This document shows positions 14,201 through 23,055 of a stretch of 38,743 nt of DNA, piece by piece. The notes under the pieces were generated by a model. It worked only from the letters and a program-made list of their open reading frames with translations. It did no database searches and had not been told where the DNA came from. Where the stretch lies: positions 1 to 38,743 of the forward strand of contig DWWS01000019.1 in the NCBI GenBank assembly GCA_019119595.1, given 5' to 3'. The number at the start of each line of letters is the position of its first letter. The stretch's first letter is position 1. This DNA comes from Candidatus Eisenbergiella merdavium (lineage in GTDB: Bacteria; Bacillota; Clostridia; Lachnospirales; Lachnospiraceae). The translations under genes and the position numbers were made by a program.

Positions 14201-15592
14201 CTATCTGATAACGCCGTTCTCCTGCAGGTATTTCCGGTTTACGGCAATGACCTGCTCCATGGCCTGCCTGCCCGGGGCGCCAAGGGTCAGGCGCTTCTCC
14301 ACGCAGGTTTTCATGGAAACGGCTTCGTAAATATCCGCTTCAAAGGCCGGGCTGAAGCCCTTGAATTCCTCCAGGGACAGCTCCCCGATGCTCTTTTCCT
14401 GCTCGATGCAGTAGAGCACCAGCCGTCCGATCACGCCGTGCGCGTCGCGGAAGGGAACGCCTTTCTCCACCAGGTAATCCGCGGCGTCCGTGGCGTTGGT
14501 AAAGCCGCCGGAGGCGCTCCTTTCCATGACGTCCTTACGGAAGCGCATGGTCTTTACCATGCCGGCGAACAGCGCAAGACAGCTTTTTACCGTATCGATG
14601 GCGTCGAAGGTGCCCTCCTTATCCTCCTGCATGTCCTTGTTATAGGCCAGCGGGATGCCCTTCATGGTGGTAAGAAGTCCCATCAGAGCGCCGTAGACAC
14701 GGCCGGTCTTTCCTCTCACCAGCTCCGCGATATCCGGATTCTTCTTCTGCGGCATGATGCTGCTCCCGGTGGAATAGGCGTCGTCGATCTCCACAAAGCC
14801 GTATTCATTGGAATTCCAGGTGATGATCTCTTCGGAAAAACGGCTCAGGTGCATCATCACCGTGGAAAGGGCCGCCAGAAGCTCGATGCAGTAGTCCCTG
14901 TCGGAAACGGAATCCATGCTGTTTAAGGTGGGGCCGTCAAAGCCCAGCAGCGAAGCGGTGTAATCCCGGTCCAGCGGATAGGTGGTTCCGGCAAGCGCGC
15001 CCGCGCCCAGGGGGCAGGTATTCATCCGGTGATAGATGTCCTTCATCCGGAGACGGTCCCTTTTGAACATCTCAAAATAGGCGCCCAGATGATGGGCAAG
15101 CGTGGTGGGCTGGGCCTTCTGCATGTGGGTGAAGCCAGGCATGACGGTGTCCAGATTCTCCTCCATCAAAGTAAGGAGGATCTCCAGAAGCTCCTTTAAA
15201 AGGCCGTCCGTTTCCTGAATCTCCTTTCTCACGTAAAGCTTCATGTCCAGAGCCACCTGATCGTTCCGGCTTCTTCCGGTATGGAGCTTCTTTCCGGCGT
15301 CTCCGATCCGTTCGATCAGATTCGCCTCCACGAAGCTGTGAACGTCCTCATAGGCGTCCGTCACGGCGAGCCTTCCCGCCTTTACATCCTCCCGGATCCC
15401 GGCAAGGCCGTCTGTGATCGCAGCTTTTTCTTCCTCCGTCAGAATCCCCTGCTTTGCCAGCATGGCCGCATGGGCGATGCTTCCCTCAATATCCTGTTCC
15501 AGAAAACGCTGGTCAAAATGGATCGAGGCGTTGAACTGATATGCAAGACGATCCGTTTCCTTTGTAAAACGGCCGCCCCAGAGCTGTGCCAT
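14201..15592 (-). CDS. argH: Argininosuccinate lyase
   Basis: The 463-residue enzyme cleaves argininosuccinate to arginine and fumarate, the last step of arginine synthesis. The N-terminus LWGGRFTKETD is characteristic, TGRSRNDQVALD (about 107-118) is the substrate-binding segment, and GSSIMPQKKNPD (about 277-288) is the fumarase/aspartase-superfamily signature with the catalytic serine. GGAGG stands 5 nt before the ATG. No argG is adjacent in this window. It has a clear promoter of its own and may be transcribed through into asd and topB. Confidence 0.95.
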   Translation of the reverse strand: MAQLWGGRFTKETDRLAYQFNASIHFDQRFLEQDIEGSIAHAAMLAKQGILTEEEKAAITDGLAGIREDVKAGRLAVTDAYEDVHSFVEANLIERIGDAGKKLHTGRSRNDQVALDMKLYVRKEIQETDGLLKELLEILLTLMEENLDTVMPGFTHMQKAQPTTLAHHLGAYFEMFKRDRLRMKDIYHRMNTCPLGAGALAGTTYPLDRDYTASLLGFDGPTLNSMDSVSDRDYCIELLAALSTVMMHLSRFSEEIITWNSNEYGFVEIDDAYSTGSSIMPQKKNPDIAELVRGKTGRVYGALMGLLTTMKGIPLAYNKDMQEDKEGTFDAIDTVKSCLALFAGMVKTMRFRKDVMERSASGGFTNATDAADYLVEKGVPFRDAHGVIGRLVLYCIEQEKSIGELSLEEFKGFSPAFEADIYEAVSMKTCVEKRLTLGAPGRQAMEQVIAVNRKYLQENGVIR

Positions 15593-15690
15593 ATGTACCT
15601 CCGTTCCGCCGCAAAAGATCCGGCATGTTTTCTTTTGAAGTCCGCCCGACAGCGCATGCCGTCAGGCCGTTTTTGACTCAATTAAAAATG

Positions 15691-15719
15691 ATACTACCAC
15701 AAAACCGCCCCCCTTGCAA
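15691..15719 (-). promoter_or_regulatory. Promoter of argH (TTGCAA-17-TAGTAT)
   Basis: Minus-strand TTGCAA (15719-15714) and TAGTAT (15696-15691) are 17 nt apart. The ~95-nt leader has a 10-bp GC stem (about 15643-15667). I see no clear ArgR box. Confidence 0.65.
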
Positions 15720-15842
15720 CGCAGAATCGCACCGGGCAGCCGGTTTCAACAAAAAGGAACAGGAATCTCTCTTTTTTCATATGATATCCTATATCGAAGA
15801 TATGCCGCCCGAAGTCCAGATACTTCAAAATGGAGGAATGAC

Positions 15843-16610
15843 ATGGAAGACATTCAGCTTTCCCTGAAAAACGTATCCTTTTCCTACCACAGCCAAAGCG
15901 GCGAGGTACGTGCCCTTGACAGCGTCAGCTTCCATGTGCGCGCCGGAGAATTCGTCGCCATCGTCGGCCCAAGCGGCTGTGGAAAATCAACGATCCTGTC
16001 CCTCATCGCCGGGCTTTTAAAGCCGGAATCCGGGGACATTACTTTTTATACCGAAGATCCTCATGACAAAAAACCGGGGATCGGCTACATGCTGCAGCGC
16101 GACCACCTGTTTGAGTGGCGCAGCATTTACCGCAACATCACCCTGGGACTTGAGATCAATCATCTGCTGACGCCGGAGAAAAAAGCGGCGGTTCTTGCCA
16201 TGGCGGAGGATTACGGCCTTACGCCCTTTCTTTCCAAAAAGCCGAGTGAGCTTTCCGGCGGGCTGAAGCAGCGCGCCGCGCTGGTGCGCACCATGGCTCT
16301 CGAGCCCGACATCCTGCTGCTGGATGAGCCCTTCAGCGCTCTGGACTACCAGACCAGGCTGAACGTTTCCGCCGACATCTGCCGGATCATCCGTTCCGCA
16401 CAGAAAACCGCGATTCTCATCACCCACGACCTTTCCGAGGCCATAAGCCTCTCGGAGCGGGTGATCGTTTTAAGCGGCCGGCCCGCACGGGTCATAAAGG
16501 AAATCCCCATCCACCTGACCCTTCGGGACGACAGCCCGCTCGCGGCAAGGAATGCGCCGGAATTTAAAACCTATTTCAACCTGCTGTGGGAGGAACTGAA
16601 TCATGAATGA
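15843..16610 (+). CDS. ABC transporter ATP-binding protein (SsuB/TauB-like)
   Basis: The 255-residue ATPase has Walker A GPSGCGKST at 42-50, signature LSGGLKQR, Walker B DILLLDEP and an H-loop in ILITHDLSEA, the pattern of nitrate/sulfonate/taurine/pyrimidine-type importers. The frame is open further upstream, but GGAGG 6 nt before the ATG at 15843 fixes the start. It overlaps the permease gene by 8 nt (ATGAATGA). No extracytoplasmic binding protein is encoded next to it. The substrate (sulfonate, nitrate, thiamine precursor or similar) cannot be decided from sequence alone. Confidence 0.9.
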   Translation: MEDIQLSLKNVSFSYHSQSGEVRALDSVSFHVRAGEFVAIVGPSGCGKSTILSLIAGLLKPESGDITFYTEDPHDKKPGIGYMLQRDHLFEWRSIYRNITLGLEINHLLTPEKKAAVLAMAEDYGLTPFLSKKPSELSGGLKQRAALVRTMALEPDILLLDEPFSALDYQTRLNVSADICRIIRSAQKTAILITHDLSEAISLSERVIVLSGRPARVIKEIPIHLTLRDDSPLAARNAPEFKTYFNLLWEELNHE

Positions 16611-17451
16611 GAAAAGAATAGAAAAAGCCTCAGAAAAGCTGCCGCAGGCCGCGTCCGGCGCCGTGACCGCGCGCCAGACCGCCTTTCTGAACGCCCATAA
16701 AAAACGCAGGCGCATGATCACCTTCATGCGCGTATTTCTGCTGATCCTGTTTCTTGCCGTATGGGAGCTGTGCTCCGACCTGGATGTGATCGACGCCTTT
16801 TTCTTCTCCAGTCCGCGCAGGGTGGTCGTCAATTTTGTCACCCTGCTTGAGGAAAATTCCCTCCTCACCCACATCGGCGTCACGCTGTATGAGACGCTTC
16901 TGAGCTTTCTTCTGGTCTTTCTCATCAGCATGATATGCGCCACCGTGCTCTGGTATTCCTCCAGGCTTTCGGAGATCCTGGAGCCCTATCTGGTGGTTTT
17001 GAACAGCCTGCCCAAATCCGCTCTCGCGCCTCTGCTCATCGTCTGGCTCGGCACCGGGATGAACACCATCATCGTGGCCGGCATGTCCGTCGCGCTTTTC
17101 GGCGCCATCATCAGCCTGTACACGGGCTTCCGCCAAGTGGATGAGGAAAAGATCCGGCTGATCTACACTCTGGGAGGATCCCGCAGGGACGCCCTGTTCA
17201 GAGTGGTCCTCCCCGGCTCCATTCCCACCATTTTAAGCACCATGAAGGTCAACATCGGCCTGGCGCTGGTTGGCGTGATCATCGGAGAATTCCTCGCGGC
17301 CAGAAGGGGGCTTGGATATCTGATCATTTACGGAAGCCAGGTGTTCAAGCTGGATATGGTGATCACCTCCATCCTGATCCTGTGCGTGATCGCAATGGGG
17401 CTGTATCAGGTGATTCAGGGTATTGAAAAATTTTATAAAAAAAGACTGTGA
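16603..17451 (+). CDS. ABC transporter permease (SsuC/TauC-like)
   Basis: The 282-residue protein has about six membrane helices after a basic 40-residue cytoplasmic N-terminus. The EAA-type loop that docks onto the ATPase reads near YTLGGSRRDALFRVVLPGSIPTIL (about 188-211), typical of binding-protein-dependent permeases. Its start codon lies within the end of the ATPase gene, so the two are made together. A strong hairpin follows the stop. Confidence 0.9.
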   Translation: MNEKRIEKASEKLPQAASGAVTARQTAFLNAHKKRRRMITFMRVFLLILFLAVWELCSDLDVIDAFFFSSPRRVVVNFVTLLEENSLLTHIGVTLYETLLSFLLVFLISMICATVLWYSSRLSEILEPYLVVLNSLPKSALAPLLIVWLGTGMNTIIVAGMSVALFGAIISLYTGFRQVDEEKIRLIYTLGGSRRDALFRVVLPGSIPTILSTMKVNIGLALVGVIIGEFLAARRGLGYLIIYGSQVFKLDMVITSILILCVIAMGLYQVIQGIEKFYKKRL

Positions 17452-17452
17452 A

Positions 17453-17487
17453 ATGCTCCGGCAGGTCAATCCGGCCTGCCGGAGCAT
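17453..17487. terminator. Bidirectional terminator between ABC permease and GH20-like gene
   Basis: Perfect 13-bp stem, ATGCTCCGGCAGG (17453-17465) with 17475-17487. On the minus strand a run of seven Ts follows about 10 nt later, suiting termination of the glycan operon; on the plus strand the T-tract is weak. Confidence 0.75.
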
Positions 17488-17584
17488 CTGCTTTACAGCT
17501 CTTCTTTCAGAATTCCAGCACCGCCCGGCACTGTTTCCGGAAGCAGGCGATGCCGTAGGAAAGAATGGTCTCCATTCCCTCCGT

Positions 17585-19438
17585 TCAGCCTTCCCGCAGA
17601 AAGTCTCCATACCAGCAGACCAGCGCCTCGATCCGGCGAAGCTCGGATTCCCGGCTGATGCGGCGGTATACCTCCTTATAGTGATACAGCCAGGTTTCCA
17701 GCTCCTTCGCCAGCTTCCATCCGTCCGGCATCGACGGGAAGGTACAGCCGAAGGCATCCGCTGCCGCCGCTTTCCCGGCTTCGTTGAACAGGCGGATTCC
17801 CCTGACCGCCACGGCATAGGGCATCACTCTGTCTCTCCTGTCGCTGTCCAGGCTGACGATCCGGGCGTACAGCTCCCTCTCGATCTGCAGAAGCCTTTCG
17901 TTCTTGGCGTCCACGTCCTCCAGCAGCCCAAGCTCCTCCCGGAACAGCTGCAGATATTCCTTTTCAAACTCCTTCAGGCCGCGCTTCACTTCCCAGAAGC
18001 CGCAGACGGAATGCCATTCAAAGGCAGTATTTCCCTGAATCGCCGCCAGGGTCTCCAAAAGCTTTTCTGAGGCGTCATGGTACTCAATGCGGGAAATCTG
18101 CCGGTTGATCTCTTCATATTCCGGGATGTTCAGGTTCCAGGAAAAGGCCGCGCCGTAGATCATGCCCACTGCAGAAAAATCCGGGTGGGACACATGCAGA
18201 TAGTCTCCCCAGTCCGTATTCAGCACGCCGATGGCACCATATTTTCCGGCATAGGTGCACATCCGCTTTATGTTGTTATAGGCGTTCCAGTTCAGAGGGA
18301 CCAGTTCGTTCCAGGAGCAGCAGCCCGGACAGCAGTACTGTACCGCTCCCGCTTCATACATCCGCCTGGTCGGCTCTTCACTCTGATCCCAGGCATAGCC
18401 CCAGTTCAGACAGATCGTTTCCTCCGGCATCTCCCGGATCTTTTCCGGGAATTCCCAGATGATATCCCCCCAGAACATGGGACGTCTGCCGTTTTCCACC
18501 AGAAACTGCGCAAGCTCGCGGATGAAGCCGGTATAAACCTGATCCTTTCCCTTTTCTTCCACCAGCTTCTTCGCCCTTCCTGTTCCAAGGTCAAAGGTTT
18601 CGTCCGCGCAGAAGTTAAACTGTCTGGAGGAGAACAGCTCCATAAACTCCCCGATCATGCCCCTGATCAGGGTGAGGCTCTCCGGATCCGCCGCGTTGAT
18701 CGTATGGTGCGTCATGCGGCCCCGCACGGAAAAAGGCTGCTCCTGCGCGTTTTCCAGCTCGCACAGTCCCGCGTATTCCTTCGTGGACAGCAGCTTATAC
18801 AGGTGGCCAAAGCTGGACAGGGAGGGCACCAGCTCCACTCCTCTTTCCAGGCAGTAGCGGTCCAGCTCCATGATCTCGGCGGCCGTCAGCGGCGTATCGT
18901 CCCTCCACAGCTCCGTCATGCCGCGGAACAGGTAGGTATGCTCAATATAAAGCTGAAGCTGGTTCAGCTTATAATAAGCCATCCGGTCCACCAGCTCCTT
19001 CAGCCATTCCAGCTTCGGGATCCGGCCTCTGGTACAGTCAAAATAAAAGCCCCGGTTCAGAATATCCGGCCGGTCTTCAATATGAAGGCAGGGCAGAAGG
19101 GCTCCCTTCTGTTCCAGGATCTGACGCAGCGTCTGCATGCCGTGCCAGAGGCCCTGCTCCCCGCCGGAAAGCGTGATGCCGTCCTCTCTGATATCAAGAA
19201 TATAGCTCTGAGCAGGCGCGGCGGGATCCAGCCGGATGACGACGTCCTCCTTTTTGGCCCTCCCCCTTGTCAGAACGGCCCGGTAACCCAGAATCTTTTT
19301 CAGCTCTGCGTTGAACAGCTCCGCCTGTCCGGTCACCCTCCAGGAGCAGGAGGGTTCTACGATCAGGTAGGTTTCACAGGTCAGAAGAAAGCTTCCCTCT
19401 TTTTCTTCCAGCTTTGTCGGTGCAGGTATCAGATACAT
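17585..19438 (-). CDS. GH20-family beta-N-acetylhexosaminidase-like enzyme
   Basis: The 617-residue protein has an N-terminal GH20b-type domain (1-125) and a TIM barrel from about 130 (RGFYFDCTRGRIPKLEWLKELVDRMA). The catalytic Asp-Glu pair appears as D279-E280 in FNFCADETFDLG, which in this family polarises the acetamido group and protonates the leaving sugar. The expected reaction is release of terminal beta-linked GlcNAc or GalNAc. There is no signal peptide, so it acts on imported fragments in the cytoplasm. It is the last gene of the GH125-sulfatase-GH20 operon, 28 nt after the sulfatase. The long C-terminal region (about 450-617) is helical and of unknown role. Confidence 0.85.
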   Translation of the reverse strand: MYLIPAPTKLEEKEGSFLLTCETYLIVEPSCSWRVTGQAELFNAELKKILGYRAVLTRGRAKKEDVVIRLDPAAPAQSYILDIREDGITLSGGEQGLWHGMQTLRQILEQKGALLPCLHIEDRPDILNRGFYFDCTRGRIPKLEWLKELVDRMAYYKLNQLQLYIEHTYLFRGMTELWRDDTPLTAAEIMELDRYCLERGVELVPSLSSFGHLYKLLSTKEYAGLCELENAQEQPFSVRGRMTHHTINAADPESLTLIRGMIGEFMELFSSRQFNFCADETFDLGTGRAKKLVEEKGKDQVYTGFIRELAQFLVENGRRPMFWGDIIWEFPEKIREMPEETICLNWGYAWDQSEEPTRRMYEAGAVQYCCPGCCSWNELVPLNWNAYNNIKRMCTYAGKYGAIGVLNTDWGDYLHVSHPDFSAVGMIYGAAFSWNLNIPEYEEINRQISRIEYHDASEKLLETLAAIQGNTAFEWHSVCGFWEVKRGLKEFEKEYLQLFREELGLLEDVDAKNERLLQIERELYARIVSLDSDRRDRVMPYAVAVRGIRLFNEAGKAAAADAFGCTFPSMPDGWKLAKELETWLYHYKEVYRRISRESELRRIEALVCWYGDFLREG

Positions 19439-19466
19439 CTTTCAAAGTCTCCCTTTTCTTTATTTT

Positions 19467-20942
19467 TCAGTCAAATCCCTTATATTTTTCTTCCAGCAGA
19501 CGGATCCCGTACTCCCTCGGCGTTCCTTTCAGGCGCCGCTTATATGTTTCGAGCTCCCCTCTGCAGTGCTCCGGGCCGCCCTCCCGCATCACGGTCCACA
19601 TCGGATCCGTATCATAATGAGAGGTCTTCATCATGCTGTCGGTCCAGTCCAGGATCAGCTTCGCTCCTCTGGCGCACAGCTCCGGCCTCTTTGCAGCCAA
19701 ATCATGCTGCTCGTGCGGATCCTCCTTCACGTTGAAAAGCATCTCGTCCGGAAGAAGGTGATAGCCGCCGTGTATGGTGCGGATATAAATATAATCGTCA
19801 AAGCGGACGCTTCTCTGACAGACGTGGGCACATTGGGTGAGCACCGCGCAGGGTCTGGAGCAGTCCGTCCCGTCCCGGAGCGTGCGCGCAAAGGATACGC
19901 CGTCATACTGATATCTGTCCCCCCGGAACATGGAGGTTCCCAGAAGCTCCTGCATGGTGGGGGCAAGGTCTGTGTTGTCATGAAAGCCCTCAGCCACAGC
20001 GCCCTTTCGCATGCCCGGCCAGCGGATGATCAGAGGGATCCGGCTGACCGGCTCGTCCGCCATTCCGTGCTCCGCGTACACGCCGAATTCTCCCAGATCC
20101 TCTCCGTGGTCCGCAGTGATGATGACCGCAAGCTCGTCGTCATACAGTCCGTTTTCCTTCAGCCAGCCGATGATGCGCCCGATATTGTCGTCCGTATACC
20201 GCACGCCGTCGTCATACTGATTGATGAAACGCTCCGCATCCTCCAGACTGCTCAGCCTTCCCGGATGCTTCGGCCATCTTTCGCTGCTGTCGTCGTTCCA
20301 CATGTTGATCTCATTCGCGCCGTGGGGCCCGATGTGCAGCAGATGCTCCCGGAAAATTTCTTCGGTGATCCAGCCGTCCGGCAAGGGCGTTCCCGCGAAG
20401 GGACTCTCATAATCCGCCGGGGTGCGGTAGGGCGTATGGGGATCCCAGTAATGCACATGCATCATCCAGTTGTCTTTTCTGCCGTTCTTTTCCAGCCATT
20501 CAAGCACACGGGGCGTCACCTCGCCCGCTGTCTCCGCTCCTCTTTCTCCCAGGTTATGACACTCGTTGAAGCCCGCGTTGAACCACCAGGCAGAATGTCT
20601 TTCCGCGAACGTGGAAAAGGATACCGTGTGCATTCCGGCCCGCCTGAACTGCATGAACAGACTGTTTTCCGACATATCGTCCGTAAAGCTGCGGCTTCTT
20701 CCCTGCAGACGCATGTCCGCCGCGCTTCCTCCGTGTCCTACGATCCCGTTATGGATCCCGTACTGCCCGCTCACCATGGAAGCCCTGGACGGAAGACAGG
20801 GCGCGTTCGGGCAGTAATAACGGTCAAAACGCACACCCTCCGCGGCGATCCCGTCCATGACGGGCGTGGTATTTCTCCCGTATCCGTAGCAGCCCATGTG
20901 ATCTGCCCGGAGCGTGTCAATGTCGAACATAATGACTCTCAT
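19467..20942 (-). CDS. Sulfatase, formylglycine (Cys) type, cytoplasmic
   Basis: The 491-residue enzyme belongs to the arylsulfatase/alkaline-phosphatase superfamily. Metal-binding aspartates lie at 7 and 9 (FDIDTLRADHMG); C49-L-P-S-R53 is the C-x-P-S-R motif whose cysteine must be oxidised to formylglycine. TADHGEDLGE is a second metal motif. No signal peptide is present, so it desulfates oligosaccharides inside the cell. In anaerobes the cysteine is matured by a radical SAM enzyme (anSME); none is in this window (YgiQ is a different family). AAGGAGG lies 8 nt before the ATG. Flanking GH125 and GH20 genes point to sulfated GlcNAc/GalNAc or mannose-containing host glycans as substrate. Confidence 0.9.
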   Translation of the reverse strand: MRVIMFDIDTLRADHMGCYGYGRNTTPVMDGIAAEGVRFDRYYCPNAPCLPSRASMVSGQYGIHNGIVGHGGSAADMRLQGRSRSFTDDMSENSLFMQFRRAGMHTVSFSTFAERHSAWWFNAGFNECHNLGERGAETAGEVTPRVLEWLEKNGRKDNWMMHVHYWDPHTPYRTPADYESPFAGTPLPDGWITEEIFREHLLHIGPHGANEINMWNDDSSERWPKHPGRLSSLEDAERFINQYDDGVRYTDDNIGRIIGWLKENGLYDDELAVIITADHGEDLGEFGVYAEHGMADEPVSRIPLIIRWPGMRKGAVAEGFHDNTDLAPTMQELLGTSMFRGDRYQYDGVSFARTLRDGTDCSRPCAVLTQCAHVCQRSVRFDDYIYIRTIHGGYHLLPDEMLFNVKEDPHEQHDLAAKRPELCARGAKLILDWTDSMMKTSHYDTDPMWTVMREGGPEHCRGELETYKRRLKGTPREYGIRLLEEKYKGFD

Positions 20943-20959
20943 ATCGTTATCCTCCTTTT

Positions 20960-22249
20960 TCAGCGCTTCACGCGTATGCCGCAGTAATCCAGAGCCAGCT
21001 CACAGAACATGGCGTTGGCCCAGGAAAACCATTCCCTCGTATAAAGGGAGGGATCGTTGACGCAGAAGCCCTCATGCATCATTTTCTTTCCCGCATCCGT
21101 ATCCCTCATCAGCCGCAGGATGCGCAGCTTCTCCTCCCGGTCCGGGCTTGTCAGCCCCTGAACCGCAAGGGAAATGTGCCAGATATAATCCGGCGGAGTA
21201 TGGGGACTTCCGATGCCGCTGGCACAGGCACCCTCATAATAGAAGGGATTTGCGCTGCTGAGAATGAAGCGCCTGGTGTTCTCCGCCGCCTCTCTGTCAT
21301 CCGCCTCATAGCCCAGATAGTCCATGGAAAGAAGGCTCGGCACATTCGCGTCGTCCATCAGAAGATACTGACCGAAGCCGTCCAGCTCATAGGCATATAT
21401 CCTGCCAAAATAACTGTTCTGAATGACCGCAAGGGATTCTACCGCGTCATGAACCTGTTTTCCCAGAGCCCCAGCCTCTGCGGCAAGCTCCTGATCCTGA
21501 AGCACCTCTTCGGCGATGGTTTTCATATATCCGAGGACCACCGAGGCAAACATATTGGACGGGATCAGATACCCGTAAACACAGGCGTCGTCGCTGGGCC
21601 GAAAGCCTGACCAGATAAGCCCCGTTCCTGACTTTACCAACGCCCCCTTTCCTCCCCTGGAAAGGGTATCGGTGAAGGGACAATTCTTCCGCACGAAGGA
21701 GTAGGGCGAGCTTTCCTCGTGATACTGCTCCGTTTTCCATACCCGCAGGATCGTCCTCAGGCCCTTTGCGAAAGCTTCGTCGAAGTGATCCGTTCTTCCC
21801 GTATTCTTCCAGATCAGCCAGGCGAGCTGCACCGGATAGCACAGGGAATCGATCTCATATTTGCGCTCCCAGATCCAGTCTGTCATTTCCGTTTCGTCGT
21901 TCTCCCAACGGCTCCCGTTTTCCTCCTGATTGAAGGCGTTCGCGTAAGGATCGTGATCGATGAAGAAAAACTGTCTTTTCGACAGACCGACCAGAAGATC
22001 GGCAATCTCCTCATCCTCACCGGCCGCGATCAGATAGGGGCGCACCTGCGCCACCGAATCCCGCAGCCACATGGCCGGGATATCGCCCGTGATGACGTGG
22101 GTGGTTCCGTCCTCCATACGCTTCACTGTAGTATCCAGCGTGTTGGTAAAGCAGTTTTCAAAAAGCTCCGCAATACCCGGTTCCTCCCGAAAGGTCTCCT
22201 GCACCCTGTGAATGAGTCTTTTCAAAGACTCCGGCAGATTTTCTTTCAA
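20960..22249 (-). CDS. GH125 exo-alpha-1,6-mannosidase
   Basis: The 429-residue protein matches the GH125 family: THVITGDIPAMWLRDS (about 50-65), SGFRPSDDACVYGYLIPSN (214-232), NPFYYEG and MHEGF (391-395). From memory, the catalytic acid and base of the Clostridium perfringens enzyme are D220 and E393; here an Asp is at 220 and a Glu at 393 in those same motifs. The enzyme is inverting and removes terminal alpha-1,6-mannose, as in N-glycan cores. There is no secretion signal. The start is TTG at 22249 with GGAGG 7 nt upstream. It is the first gene of the operon and has a near-consensus promoter. Confidence 0.9.
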   Translation of the reverse strand: MKENLPESLKRLIHRVQETFREEPGIAELFENCFTNTLDTTVKRMEDGTTHVITGDIPAMWLRDSVAQVRPYLIAAGEDEEIADLLVGLSKRQFFFIDHDPYANAFNQEENGSRWENDETEMTDWIWERKYEIDSLCYPVQLAWLIWKNTGRTDHFDEAFAKGLRTILRVWKTEQYHEESSPYSFVRKNCPFTDTLSRGGKGALVKSGTGLIWSGFRPSDDACVYGYLIPSNMFASVVLGYMKTIAEEVLQDQELAAEAGALGKQVHDAVESLAVIQNSYFGRIYAYELDGFGQYLLMDDANVPSLLSMDYLGYEADDREAAENTRRFILSSANPFYYEGACASGIGSPHTPPDYIWHISLAVQGLTSPDREEKLRILRLMRDTDAGKKMMHEGFCVNDPSLYTREWFSWANAMFCELALDYCGIRVKR

Positions 22250-22315
22250 AGTTCTTCCTCCCTTTTTCTCTCAGATAAGGCACTGATTTTCTGATCTCTT
22301 TTTGCCTCTCTGAAA

Positions 22316-22344
22316 ATCATATGTCATAAACCGTACACAGTCAA
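22316..22344 (-). promoter_or_regulatory. Promoter of the GH125-sulfatase-GH20 operon (TTGACT-17-TATGAT)
   Basis: Minus-strand TTGACT (22344-22339) and TATGAT (22321-22316) are spaced by 17 nt. The leader is about 60 nt. Its -35 lies only 28 nt from the -35 of the divergent marR promoter, so a regulator bound there could affect both. Confidence 0.75.
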
Positions 22345-22372
22345 GCTGTAAAAGAACGGGCTTTTCCGGCCC

Positions 22373-22401
22373 TTGACTTTAATACGAATTCGTACTATAA
22401 T
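22373..22401 (+). promoter_or_regulatory. Promoter of marR-MATE (TTGACT-17-TATAAT)
   Basis: TTGACT at 22373-22378 and TATAAT at 22396-22401 have exact 17-nt spacing, close to consensus. The spacer is occupied by a perfect 12-bp palindrome. Confidence 0.8.
22383..22394. promoter_or_regulatory. Candidate MarR operator TACGAATTCGTA
   Basis: A perfect 12-bp palindrome lies between the -35 and -10 boxes of the marR promoter, the usual place for autorepression by a MarR dimer. Binding would block RNA polymerase directly. Confidence 0.65.
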
Positions 22402-22521
22402 CCCCCTTACAACTGACTTCAGACCGCCGGAAATACGGCGGGATCCGCCCGCCGCACGCTCCCCTGATCCGCGCAGGAGGGCGAAAAGCGGACTCCGCCA
22501 CGCGGGGAAAGGAAAAGGATC

Positions 22522-23010
22522 ATGAAAGATCATCAGGAAGAGATCAGAATACTCGGCCAGGCGCAGAACCGGATCGACGGCCTGTATTACAGGGCGGCAA
22601 AAAAGCTCGGCATCAAGGACAACACCCTCGCCCTGCTCTATGCGCTGGACGACGGACAGCCCCATTCCCAGAAGCAGATCTGCGAGGAATGGCTGATCCC
22701 GAAAACCACCATCAATACGATCGTAAAAGAGCTTGCGGGACAGGGTTATCTGACCCTTCTCATCGAGGAACACACGCGGGAGAAAACCATTTCCCTCACG
22801 CCGGAGGGAAGGAAATATGCCGCGGCCATCCTGCAAAGACTGTATCAGATGGAGCAGGAGGCGGTTCATCTGACCCTGCTGAGGCACGGGCCGGATTTCA
22901 TCCGGGCATACGCCGATTTTGCACAAAACATGAAGGAAAGCTTCGACAGACTTTTTGAAGCGGGCGAACGGGAAGCGAAAACAGACGGCAGACCGACGGA
23001 TCCAAAATGA
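22522..23010 (+). CDS. MarR-family transcriptional regulator
   Basis: The 162-residue protein has a winged helix-turn-helix at about 35-105: QKQICEEWLIPKTTINTIVKELAGQGYL is the recognition region and LTPEGRKYA follows the wing. Flanking helices would make the dimer interface. AAAGGAAAAGGA precedes the ATG. It is followed after 45 nt by a MATE exporter and preceded by a promoter with an embedded palindrome, a standard layout in which a small toxic ligand releases the repressor and induces efflux. Confidence 0.9.
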   Translation: MKDHQEEIRILGQAQNRIDGLYYRAAKKLGIKDNTLALLYALDDGQPHSQKQICEEWLIPKTTINTIVKELAGQGYLTLLIEEHTREKTISLTPEGRKYAAAILQRLYQMEQEAVHLTLLRHGPDFIRAYADFAQNMKESFDRLFEAGEREAKTDGRPTDPK

Positions 23011-23055
23011 GTAGAACAGAAAAAATAACAGAAGAAAGGGATTTGTAAGTAAGCT

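Noticed and set aside
15593..15690. ArgR box or arginine-responsive RNA before argH
   Set aside because: Only a GC-rich stem with wobbles is visible; no recognisable ARG box sequence was found.
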